DNA from: Trichomonas vaginalis G3
Lineage: Eukaryota > Parabasalia > Trichomonadida > Trichomonadidae
Direction of reading: 5' to 3'
Length of the DNA stretch: 64,000 nt
Assembly: GCF_026262505.1 (NCBI RefSeq)
Contig: NC_067205.1
Location: 20,395,645 to 20,459,644, forward strand
A program made the translations under genes and the position numbers. Shown here piece by piece: positions 29,463 through 38,318 of this stretch. How positions within the stretch are numbered: the stretch's first letter is position 1; every line of letters starts with the position of its first letter. A model generated the notes under the pieces. The model was not told where the DNA came from, did not search any database, and saw nothing but the letters and a program-made list of their open reading frames with translations.

Positions 29463-30296
29463 TCATGATATGAATCTCAGGTATGAACGAGGAGAGATGA
29501 GAGACTTATATGCTTCCCAAATTTCTTCAAAAGGTAATGTTATACCTGACTGTTTCCATATGAGTTCAATATCATAGCGTGAGAAACCTTGAAAGATAAC
29601 GAAGTCAGTTATGAGACGTTTTATGTTTAAAGCTAAAAACCTCCATGTTTGCATAAGTATTGCTACAGTTAAGTGGTAATGTCTGACTTTAGTAATGATG
29701 TTAGCTAATGGTGAGTCTGGTTTTGACACTAAACCTTTACCAGCGAAGTCGTCACAAACGAGCAGAGTGTTTGAAGGATACTTTTTGAAGGGGTATTTTG
29801 AAAGTTTTGACAGAATGTAGTTTGTAAGTCGTTTCATATCGTAAACTCCTGAGTACTGACGTAAGTGGTGTTTGTCAATAATTCTTTCCATCTCCTCAGA
29901 AGTCTTTTGCATTCCTGACTGTATAAATTCAACGATGGCATAATATTTCCTCTTACGTCGAATGTAACGTTGAAGAAATTCAATGAGTTCACTGTCTGGA
30001 ACTTTAACGACAGAGGCTTGAACTTTTGACATAAATGTTTTCGCTGTTGAGTCCATAGAGTCTGAAGTTGCTGATATAATGATTTGGTCATAGTAAGAGT
30101 CATTTCCTAAACGTTCTGTTATGAGTATATGACGAATTAAATTAAATGTCTTACCTGAACCCATCTTTCCACAATAGAAATAAACGCCATTTGAACAGAA
30201 CTCATAATCTTTACTGAAAGGAAGAATAAGAGAAGAGTTAAGTTTGTCTGTAGTTTCATTCATGTCTTCATCTACGTCATTTATTAAATGCTTCAT
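29463..30296 (-). CDS. A32/FtsK-HerA-type packaging ATPase of Maverick 1
   Basis: A 277-residue protein with a Walker A motif GKMGSGKT at 43-50 and a Walker B-like LLVCDDF at 178-184, followed by VAILMQTWRFL as the sensor region. Size and motifs fit the genome-packaging ATPase of Polintons, virophages and nucleo-cytoplasmic viruses, which moves DNA into the capsid. The start is ATG 30296, and the next gene diverges 17 bases away. It looks whole. The copy in element 3 (61197-62022) shares the FSRYDIELIWKQSGITLPF-like segment. Confidence 0.85.
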   Translation of the reverse strand: MKHLINDVDEDMNETTDKLNSSLILPFSKDYEFCSNGVYFYCGKMGSGKTFNLIRHILITERLGNDSYYDQIIISATSDSMDSTAKTFMSKVQASVVKVPDSELIEFLQRYIRRKRKYYAIVEFIQSGMQKTSEEMERIIDKHHLRQYSGVYDMKRLTNYILSKLSKYPFKKYPSNTLLVCDDFAGKGLVSKPDSPLANIITKVRHYHLTVAILMQTWRFLALNIKRLITDFVIFQGFSRYDIELIWKQSGITLPFEEIWEAYKSLISPRSYLRFIS

Positions 30297-30312
30297 TTTA
30301 TCTCCATTAAAA

Positions 30313-30801
30313 ATGCAAGTCAGAAATATTCAGAACATAGCACCGAGTCTAACTGACAAGAGTATAAAGATATACTATGAACACGTTATGATGAAACCTA
30401 CCAAAATTCAAGAAAGTCAGTATACTTATGAATATCCAAGACACTGGGTAGAGTATGTAGGAGGTGAGAAAGCTATTGAAATCAGACAGGTTCGAAGTAT
30501 TCCAGCAGGAAGAACAATATTATTGAAGAACTTTAATGTTTTGAGATATAATAATGAAACAAAGAAGCAAGATAGTTTCCCTGTTGCTGTGTATGTGAAC
30601 CTAGACACAGGAGATGACATGAAAGTTTTTAACACAAAGCTTCAAACGGTAGTGAGAGAACAACTGACTGCGGAAGGACATCCATTACCTTCAGAAGTTA
30701 CCATAGCATATAATTTTGAAACAAACTCAATAGATTTTAAAGTCATCTCTGCAAAGAAGTCAGGTTTTACATTTAATGAAGCAGATGTATATTTCGAATG
30801 A
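30313..30801 (+). CDS. Element protein of the aromatic-P-x-x-W family, 162 residues
   Basis: The frame is open further upstream, but the ATG at 30313, 17 bases from the divergent ATPase start, is the natural start. It carries YTYEYPRHWVEYVGGEKAIE, matching YRFDYPIRWLQSPSDAKAIG in Maverick 2 (47273-47662) and its sister at 53971. The body is beta-rich and ends in FTFNEADVYFE. The family is in both elements, with two copies in each. Its function is unknown. Confidence 0.65.
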   Translation: MQVRNIQNIAPSLTDKSIKIYYEHVMMKPTKIQESQYTYEYPRHWVEYVGGEKAIEIRQVRSIPAGRTILLKNFNVLRYNNETKKQDSFPVAVYVNLDTGDDMKVFNTKLQTVVREQLTAEGHPLPSEVTIAYNFETNSIDFKVISAKKSGFTFNEADVYFE

Positions 30802-31074
30802 AAACTTCAAAGCTATTACGTGGTTAGATAATGACGATTGCTTTAAGAAATATTTAAATACAGTGACTCAACGATGTCAATAGATGACCTTCGTGGAATG
30901 TTACCATCGACATTTACAGTAGAAGGTTCAGCAGGATTGCTTACAAGATTGTCAATTGTGTGTATTTGGTCTCGTGAGAACATTGTTATAAAATCCAGTA
31001 TAAGTGAATTTGCTGAAGAATCTATATTATGTCTTTCAAACTACATGTATTCGCCGCCGAAGCATTATAGATAA
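30784..31074 (+). CDS. Short reading frames after the P-x-x-W gene
   Basis: A 33-residue frame from ATG 30784, overlapping the end of the previous gene, and a 66-residue frame from 30874 (MSIDDLRGMLPSTFTVEGSA). They may be one small gene or two. No family recognised. Confidence 0.3.
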
Positions 31075-31192
31075 CAAACTTTGTCAGTAAGTTTAACATA
31101 AGACTTGTCGAACCTTCTTTAATGAAAAATGTTGTGCTACTAAAGATGGAAAGGATGGACTCATTATTGAAATGATTTTAATTGCATATTAA

Positions 31193-31351
31193 ATGAGCTT
31201 GTTCTTGAAGGTCATTCATGATGAAATAACTGTTGTAGAAGATGTTAGCAATTGTTCAGACATTTTGAAGCGTATAGATGATATAAGAAAGAAGTTAGAT
31301 AGACCGCAAAGCGGTGAGGGCGAAGCCGTGAGAACGCTTATGTTTCATTGA
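31193..31351 (+). CDS. Small helical protein, 52 residues, carrying a double-hairpin repeat
   Basis: From ATG 31193 to TGA at 31349-31351: MSLFLKVIHDEITVVEDVSN, a Lys/Asp helix, then DRPQSGEGEAVRTLMFH, whose PQSGEGEA is encoded by the GC-rich double hairpin at 31304-31328. No family recognised. Confidence 0.45.
   Translation: MSLFLKVIHDEITVVEDVSNCSDILKRIDDIRKKLDRPQSGEGEAVRTLMFH
31304..31328. repeat. GC-rich double mini-hairpin repeat, copy 3 (inside a coding region)
   Basis: CCGC-AAA-GCGG then GGGC-GAA-GCC(G). Read on the coding strand it has the same order and frame as copy 2 and encodes PQSGEGEA. Confidence 0.75.
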
Positions 31352-31419
31352 CTTTCTCCAGTAACGAGAACTTTTATGAGATAATATTGAAGAGAGATGA
31401 TTTTAATATGGTGTAAATG

Positions 31420-31941
31420 GTAGCTTGGGCAGCTTTAGCGCAATGGGAACAAAAGCATTAGCATTTGGAGCAAAAGCACTTGGAGCTTATGACGCAGTAA
31501 ATAAAATGAGTGGAGGAAGGGTTTCAAAGACATTAGATGCAAATAAAGGAAAGATTGGAGCTGGGTTGCAAAGAAGTTAAGATTAAAAAAATAGGGCTCA
31601 TAAATAAAGCATCCAATTTGGTTGCGACTGAGTCAGAAAATGCTTTAGGAAAGGACGATGAGTTTGCAAAACACGCAAAAGACTTTAATGACCAGATGAA
31701 AGGTGAAACAATGCATTTAAATAGAGTCGATGGAACTAAAGAAAATGTTTCTTCTCCACTAGTAGTTCTTCCGTATGGTCCCTATGGAATGTATGGAAAC
31801 CCTTATGAACGACCATTTGACCCATTGACTGGTGGAAGTAACTGGTATCATTATGGACGAAGAAGAAAGACAGTCAAGTTGGAGACAGACGTGAAGAAAG
31901 CAACTAAAAAGAAACCAAGGAAGAGAGTTATAAAGCAATGA
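31420..31941 (+). CDS. Gly/Ala-rich to Lys-rich minor virion-type protein region
   Basis: A stretch with an amphipathic Ala/Gly-rich helix (AMGTKALAFGAKALGAYDAV) is followed by a 134-codon frame ending in a Tyr/Gly/Pro segment (VVLPYGPYGMYGNPYERPFD) and a strongly basic tail (KKKPRKRVIKQ). The composition recalls membrane-active or core minor capsid proteins. The last codons lie inside the right TIR. Confidence 0.45.
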
Positions 31942-32623
31942 ATTCAACAGGGTGAAAAAACAGGTGAAAAAAGAGGTGAGATCTCACCACTTCACCTAAA
32001 TTTAAATGGATGTTTTCATACGTGTGAGGGTGGTGATATCATTAATTTTTAAGTTTATTTTATTTTTACTGAAAATTTTTATTTGGATGTAAATGATGAA
32101 ACTATTGAGATAACAAACTACAACGGTCATGAGTTCAAGAATTTGTTCTTCGTTCCTCGTGAAAATACATTCTATCAGATACGAGGGAGAAAGGGTAAAG
32201 TTAGTTTGAGCGTTTATGAAGGAATGAAGAATGGAAAGTTTATACAAGCATACGATACAAACGGTAAACGTGTTTCATTAGCTTTGTCAAAACTTACTAA
32301 CATTTATTTTGACAGTGACTTTGACTCTGACGATTGGAGCGACAGCAGCGATACTGAAGAATATGAACTATTGTGTGAAGCACAGCAATGGGAAGAGTTG
32401 CAATACTTTTGTAAATGAGAACGTTTATTTTTTACATTAGTGAAGTCGTTTGTGAAAACGTTAGTGAGGTGAAGTGGGTGGTGGCTTTGTAAATATTTAA
32501 GGTTAAGTTAGTGTTGTCGTTTGTGTTGTAAAATATACGTTAACGGTTTTGTAAAGTGTCAAACCCGCTAAGTGGTGTACGAAGGCGCGCAGTGCCTCAG
32601 TACACGACTTACCCATACTAACT
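31918..32623. repeat. Maverick 1 right terminal inverted repeat
   Basis: Reverse complement of 9520-10220. Begins (inner) in the last codons of the preceding gene, holds the composite palindrome GGTGAGATCTCACC with tandem half-sites (31949-32003) and the second copy of the TIR gene, and ends CCCATACTAACT. Confidence 0.93.
32083..32418 (+). CDS. TIR-encoded small protein, right copy
   Basis: A 111-codon frame; the first 80 residues match the left copy almost exactly, while the acidic segment differs (DSDDWSDSSDTEEYE). The first codons differ from the left copy and the exact start is uncertain. Two nearly identical copies at opposite ends suggest maintenance by TIR conversion or recent insertion. 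Confidence 0.65.
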   Translation: MDVNDETIEITNYNGHEFKNLFFVPRENTFYQIRGRKGKVSLSVYEGMKNGKFIQAYDTNGKRVSLALSKLTNIYFDSDFDSDDWSDSSDTEEYELLCEAQQWEELQYFCK

Positions 32624-32628
32624 CATAT
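32624..32628. repeat. Target site duplication of Maverick 1, right copy (CATAT)
   Basis: Directly follows the right TIR; pairs with 9515-9519. Confidence 0.85.
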
Positions 32629-33985
32629 GTATCCCATTTATCTTTAATTTCGGCATTAAGGGATTCAATAAGAGATGTTGTGAGTATGCCAGCGGTGTAG
32701 TCAGCGAATCCTTCAAATGGGTTAATACTATCTAAGTACTTAAAGAGATCCTGATTATTTTCGCAGTTTGGATATTCCTCTTGTAAACGAGTTTCTAACT
32801 TTTTAATCAAGTCAATTCGTTTTTGAGGATGGTCTGCGTAAGCGACTTCAACAATTTCGGAATAGACATTGATGTATTCTCTTTTTGTTGCAAAATGACG
32901 TAAGCAAAATTTATGATCGCAAGAAAAGCCTGATTCTCTAACAGCAGCTATAATTGCCGGACCTTGATCGGAATAAATATTCTTGAATCTGCTTGGTGGA
33001 ATAAAAGATTTCAATTTAGTGAGCATATCCTTAATTGTTATCGTATTTTCACTAACAGACCATGCAAATGCAATAGGGATAAGTCTATTATTTGGTGCAG
33101 GTGTACCAATAATGAGTAAGTTTCCTTTTTTAATACAAAATAAAAACGTTCCATCAATTTGAATTATTCCGCAAAAAGCTTGTGTTTGCATGTAAAAATG
33201 AGTTATTGGAGGAATTACAATAAATGAATAAATTTGAAAGTCTTTTGAATTTTCAGGTAATTCATCACCTTTCTTAAATGTATGCAATTCAATTTCATTG
33301 TTAACTTCTTTAACTAAAATCATTTCGCAGAATCCTTGTTCGATTTTGTTTATGATTGAAAAAATTGTTGAGAAATAATTGTAAGATTGAATTCTATCCC
33401 CTTTTGTGGTTCCTTTAAGTTTATTTACTATATTATGGAACATCGTATAAGTTGCATTGGGAATATTCAATTCTTTTGCAAAAATTTCTTTGCATTGAGG
33501 AACATTATCAGAATTTGCTAATTCATAGACTTTTTTTCCTGCTTGCAACTTAAGAATTTTTGGTATATTGTTACTCGGCTTGCATTGCTTTGCTCTATGC
33601 TCGTGTTTAATTACTGGAATGAAGAAAAGTTGACCATTTTCATGAGTCTTTACAAGCTCCATGCAAAATTGGCAGTTAGGACAACGAAACTTTTTTCCTT
33701 GCTCAAAATTTAATGGATAAAAAGAATTATATGAATCTTTTGCAATAAATATAGCAGCTTCTGTAGGATCTGTAAATTTTAATTTGCTATATCTTTCCTT
33801 GAGAATTGGAATTGGGGATTTTCAGGTATTTCCATTCTATATTTCAATTTTTTACGGGAATTCAATTCATTTTGAATTAAATCCAGCATATCAGCTCCAT
33901 CTCCTTTTTCTTCATCAACAATAGCTTGGATGGATACTGATATAGTTTGATTCTCTTCCACTATTGTCGGTTCGCTTTCCGACAT
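32624..33985 (-). pseudogene. MULE transposase, N-terminal and catalytic part
   Basis: A Mutator-like transposase. The catalytic core shows IIQIDGTFL (first Asp), YSDQGPAIIAAV (second Asp), the C/H motif FCLRHFATK and LIESLNAEIK (third acidic residue). Upstream is a Cys/His zinc-ribbon-like segment (CPNCQFCMELV, ...HEHRAKQC). The frame is entered from ATG 33985 (MSESEPTIVEENQ) and is shifted once near 33.79 kb, so the gene was already damaged or has an assembly error. At 32.62 kb it is cut by Maverick 1 and continues at 9519-9015. A plain DNA transposon, older than the Maverick. Confidence 0.9.
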
Positions 33986-34209
33986 GAGATAAAATTGAAG
34001 GTTTAACGTACTTTTGATACTCTGAGTTAAAAAAAGATTTTCTTAACATAATTTGATTTATTGGTCCTTAAAAAATTCTGATTCAAAATTGAATTGAATC
34101 GAACGAGTTTTCCTTTTGAGTCATTTCAAATATTCATGAGAAAGAAAAAAATTCTAGCAATTTCAAATATTTTTGATTTGATTGAATTCAAAAGTGTCAC
34201 AAATATTCA

Positions 34210-34566
34210 ATGAGAAAGAGAAAAGAGATCGAATATGTTGTTTCTGAGCGAATAGTCAAGCAATATTTCGTTAAGTACAAAGATCAGCATCCGGAAAAAA
34301 ATAAATGGGTATATCAAAATGAGATTCCGCAAGAAATATTTGAAAAATATCTAGAAACGAAGAAAACAGAAAATATTGATGAAATGTTACGCTGTACTCG
34401 AATTGTTCATGTTGTTGATCAAGATAAAAAAGAATTTTATCTTGAATTTTCAAAAAAAAATCAAATTCATCACATATTAAACAAGAATCTAGATGAAGAA
34501 CATCAAAAGGCTTATATAGATTATCTTGAAAGTTTACTCAAACTTGAAATAAAAAATAAAAATTAA
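34210..34566 (+). CDS. Chromodomain-like protein, 118 residues
   Basis: The N-terminal half resembles a chromodomain: EYVVSERIVKQYFVKYKDQH then NKWVYQNEI, i.e. an aromatic cage Tyr/Trp pattern with strand-strand-strand-helix order. The rest is helical and charged (NLDEEHQKAYIDYLESLLK). A TCACAAA initiator lies 14 bases before the ATG. Chromodomains bind methylated histone tails. It diverges from the MULE transposase, 224 bp away, so it could be a host gene or a passenger of the MULE. It looks intact. Confidence 0.65.
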   Translation: MRKRKEIEYVVSERIVKQYFVKYKDQHPEKNKWVYQNEIPQEIFEKYLETKKTENIDEMLRCTRIVHVVDQDKKEFYLEFSKKNQIHHILNKNLDEEHQKAYIDYLESLLKLEIKNKN

Positions 34567-35721
34567 ATTAAATTAACCCTCGTTAGGATATCGTTGCAAA
34601 TAAAGATCTGTTTCTCAGAAAGATCCTGATTTTCTGATAAATATTCTGTTGTAACTTCTACAAGGTTTAAGATATGAAAAACATTTTTGAATATTTCATC
34701 GCTATCAAATCTGCGGAAACATCTGGAATATAATTTCAAATATTTGTGAAGATTTGAATTCTCAATTGCATAATTAATTAAAAATTCATGTGAATTTAAA
34801 AAATCGGTAGATGAAATTTGCATGGGTATAAGAGGAAGTACACAATAATACCCCTGAACTACATACTCTGTAAATGAATAGTGAGGAGAAAGACTTCGCA
34901 GAATTTCAAGTGTTTTTATGAATTCTAAAGCCATCTCAGATGTTATATCGACTGCTTTATAAAATAAAACTATAAATTTGAGAAGATAAACAAAATCTTC
35001 GTTATTTATAATTGAATTCACGTCATTAAAAAAGTTGAAATAATTTGATATTAGTATATCCGAACATGGAAGAGCAGTTGCATATCTGGTAATATTTTAA
35101 TAATTTTGTAAAGAAATTTGCAATTGCATAAGTTAAATATTGATTTTCGTACTCAATAATACTAGAAAAAATTTCTTTCTTGAGTAAAACTGCGTTTTGG
35201 AAGAATTCAACGTCAAGAATATTGTTTTTAATCAAAGCAATAAATGTATCGATGATATAGAGAGAATTGTCACTGCTGCTTATGAAACGTAATATCTCAT
35301 CATATTGATCGGAAAATGTTGATAAATAAAGGTATTGTATGTTATCTAAAGCTTTAAAATGAATTAATTTTAATGAAAAAATGAAAAAAATCTGGTTAAT
35401 ATAATGCGATAAATATTCGAATAAATTTTCCAGTAGTATCAAATCTATTTGAAAGATATTCGAAGAAGTGAAATTTTGAATTATGAATTTTAATATTGTT
35501 TCATTTTGTGTAGATTGCTCGATAATGAAATGTATCAAAAGATTCATTGAATATGAGTCAATGGAAAAGCTTAAATCCTTAGGGATATCCAAAATAAATC
35601 TTAATAAAGAAGATTCGTCTTGAAAATTAGCTTCCGAAAGTTCTATTTCAGTCGGAGCTGGAAGATTCCGATCATTTATGAATCTCGAAACGACAGAAAA
35701 TTTGTATTGTTTATATTTCAT
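34563..35721 (-). pseudogene. Helical-repeat (armadillo/HEAT-like) protein with one frameshift
   Basis: Starts at ATG 35721, 14 bases after a TCATT initiator. 231 codons of Leu/Ile/Phe-rich helical sequence (ILKFIIQNFTSSNIFQIDLI) run to a stop at 35026. A second frame (35021-34563) begins without an ATG and continues the same helical style. The two frames meet in a run of six T residues, so a single-base indel there joins them into about 380 residues. This may be a real frameshift or a homopolymer error. The all-helix pattern resembles many T. vaginalis armadillo-like proteins; it is convergent with the chromodomain gene and their ends overlap by 4 bases. Confidence 0.55.
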
Positions 35722-37197
35722 TATTCGAAATGATAAACTTCAAAATCTAAAATTTATTTTTTACAATATATTTCATCCTATTGTCAAGGCTAAATTTTTC
35801 ACCGGAAGTGTATCAAAAATTGATAAGATTTACGGTGATCTAATTATGACAATTCAATGCATCTCGTGATATAACGCAGATATAAACACAACTGATATTG
35901 CATAACTAATAATTGAGTCAAATAACTAAATTATGTGTTATATTTTACACATATTTCTTCAATTTTGTAATAAATAACTTAACTTCAAAGAGTATTATGT
36001 TTTACCTAGTGAGGACCTTAAGTTTGCAAAAACATAATAAAAGTAAAATAAAAAAGATCGGATTTATCACAAAACTTTGAGTATTATAGGATTTAATATA
36101 TTTTCTTAGTAGATTATATGATTTAGTTTCTTAAAATCTAAAGTATTTCTTGAGGAAAATATAAATTGAAATTCAAAAAGTAAAAAAATGTAAACAAATC
36201 AAATTTTAAATGGACCAAATGTTGATTTTTCATTCGTTTTCTCATTATCGAAAAAAATTTGGAAAGCTAAGAAGTCAATAACAAGTTATATAATACAACA
36301 AAAACCACATCGGATATGTTTTCATCAAATAGTCTCCTAGATTTGTTATGAAATTAAAATATCATGATATTTTAAGGGCTTTTGATTTCAATATTAGAAT
36401 TATTCAGTTATGTCGTGCTAATATCAATTGCTTTATACAATTAATCGTTTACAAGCTGCAAAAATCGAACAATAATTTGACTTTGTAAAAAAAGTGCGTC
36501 ATTTTTATTCGTTATACTTACAAAATGTAAACATTACGAGAAACATTTACATTTGTAAATGTCACAAGTAAATACATCAGATTTAAATTGTAAATGTAGT
36601 TTATCTCTCTCATCTCCTTTGTAAAAGGTATTACATACATACGAACGCATGGGTCACTCAATAATTAGCGTGATAATAATTGAGGATAGACTGTAATCGT
36701 AATTTTATTTTTGGACTTATATTTCGACATTTTGAAGTCGCTTGAAAGTCTTGCAAATGATTAAATTTGGAAAATTTGACCTAAGTCTGCATTATTTTGA
36801 TGACTTAAACAATTCTATAAATCTGTTTTCCTAAAAATTTAAAAAGATATAATTTCAATTTCCTTAAATTTATGTAATTCATATATCACCAAAATATTTG
36901 GACTGCATTTCGTTTGTCTGCACCTAATTAAAGTCTAAATACCAATTAATTTTGGAGTTGCATTGCTTTTAATGTAAAAATGCACGTTTAGAAAAAGACG
37001 ATAACAATTAAATTACAAAATCGATAACGACGACGATTAAATTACAAAATCGATAACCTCTCTATAATATATATTATACATAGGGTATTACAGAAATTAT
37101 ACCTGTGATTATAATTTTGAATAATAATAAATATAATTATAGCTCATAGGGAGAATCCAATATTGCAAATAATAAATTTATAAAAAAATTTATAAAT
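35722..37197. other. Gene-poor AT-rich stretch, 1.5 kb
   Basis: No frame of useful length. Holds a small hairpin (CATTTAC-ATTT-GTAAATG near 36550) and a direct repeat of about 20 bases (TTAAATTACAAAATCGATAAC near 37007 and 37031). Nothing else is supported. Confidence 0.5.
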
Positions 37198-37770
37198 TTA
37201 AATTGTTTTGTAAGCGTTGAGTTGGCCTTCAATTTGGCGGTATAAAGTGTTATAGATTTCTGTGATGTCCTGGCCTGTAAGTCGATAAGAAGGATCTATT
37301 ACCGGTCTATAATTAGGTACAGCCCTCTCCCCAAATATGTGAGGAAATTCTGTATTAATCGCATAACCACCTTGAGAACTACTACGTTTGGGACGGTAAA
37401 GAAAAGTTCTTACATTTCCACGGACAGTTGCTTGGCGGCAATTGACAGTGTATACACCATTGTTATTAGTAATTTTGACAACACTGCCACCAAGATAGAC
37501 AGCCTTTTCATTTCCGTCGACTTAGTTGAAATCAATTCTGAATAAGAGTCCCTTGCATGGAATCCTAGAATACTTGGCAAGTCTGAAATGATTAGTAACA
37601 TTAGATATCTCGAGATGAAAATCGTTTGCTACTTGCCATGCAAGTGAATTGAGGTCAGTGGTTGTATCGTCCCTTTCAAGATTAGCAGTATTCATTTTCT
37701 CAACTGTAAGGGCCGGTCGAACGGAATCAATTGAAATCCCAATACATAATAAACTCAATAGCGTGAGCAT
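37198..37770 (-). pseudogene. Secreted-protein paralogue A (nonsense mutation)
   Basis: Homologue of the intact gene at 56986-57522, about two-thirds identical by eye, ending in the same LNAYKTI/LNAYKAI. ATG 37770 starts a signal-peptide-like N-terminus (MLTLLSLLCIGISIDSV). A TAA replaces the glutamine codon of the paralogue's FNQVDG segment about 80 codons in, while the rest of the frame stays open and similar, so decay is recent. Maverick 2 ends only 135 bases upstream of its start and may have removed its promoter. Confidence 0.8.
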
Positions 37771-37900
37771 TTTGTAAATTTTGTCATTTGACAATTTTGA
37801 CAGTTTTTCAACGATTTCAAAATTTGAATGAATAAGATTTGAATGCTGGGTTTTCGAAATTTATAAAAGAAAATAGTTTTATCATATATCATGGATGCAA

Positions 37901-37905
37901 AATGT
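37901..37905. repeat. Target site duplication of Maverick 2, left copy (AATGT)
   Basis: AATGT precedes the left TIR and recurs at 56669-56673 after the right TIR. Confidence 0.8.
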
Positions 37906-38086
37906 AAAAAAAAGGTAGTGGGGCCTCCAGGCGCGTTGCGCCCTCTAGCCCTGAAGATGTTTAGTATAAATGAAGTTTATATTTGGAGGGCTTCCAGGCG
38001 CGTTGCGCCCTCTAGCCCATAAGAAATTTTTCCCAAGACCCAAGAGGAGGACCGAACCCCAGCCGACCAGCCGTTGACTTTTTTGT
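37906..38086. repeat. Maverick 2 left terminal inverted repeat with two nested hairpins
   Basis: 181 bp, matching 56488-56668 in reverse complement with about three mismatches. Contains two copies of a GC-rich unit (TCCAGGCGCGTTGCGCC then CTCTAGCCC) that folds as GGCGC-GTT-GCGCC inside an outer GGGCT/AGCCC stem. Its base composition is very unlike the AT-rich interior. Confidence 0.93.
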
Positions 38087-38318
38087 AGAGCGCTCAAAAT
38101 AGTATAACTTTGTCCGGACAAGTAAGGGTCTATTGTCGCTACAGGAAAAGTTACAGGCGTTCCAAGGAAGTATACTTTGAGAAGACTTTCCCCCTTATAG
38201 AATGAGATAGGACGGTTATTTTACAAAACTGACAACACTTTGACCGAGTAGTTTTTTGAGCTGAACAAAAAGTGTCATATAAACATCTGTCAAAAACCGT
38301 TTTTTAACTTCACTTAAA

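Larger units (their letters stand above)
9520..32623. mobile_element. Maverick/Polinton element 1, 23.1 kb, inserted in a MULE transposase gene
   Basis: Bounded by about 700 bp terminal inverted repeats beginning AGTTAGTATGGG and a CATAT target duplication. It encodes protein-primed DNA polymerase B, retroviral-type integrase, an A32/FtsK-type packaging ATPase, a double-jelly-roll major capsid protein, a penton-like protein, a tail-fibre-like protein, three KilA-N-type proteins and several small unknowns. The element looks broken, with roughly ten to fifteen breaks, concentrated in the polymerase, integrase and fibre genes; capsid and ATPase frames look whole. The TIR arms are almost identical apart from one short variable block, suggesting a rather recent insertion. 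Confidence 0.96.

Noticed and set aside
37339-37545. Plus-strand frame over the decayed secreted-protein gene
   Set aside because: Antisense shadow.
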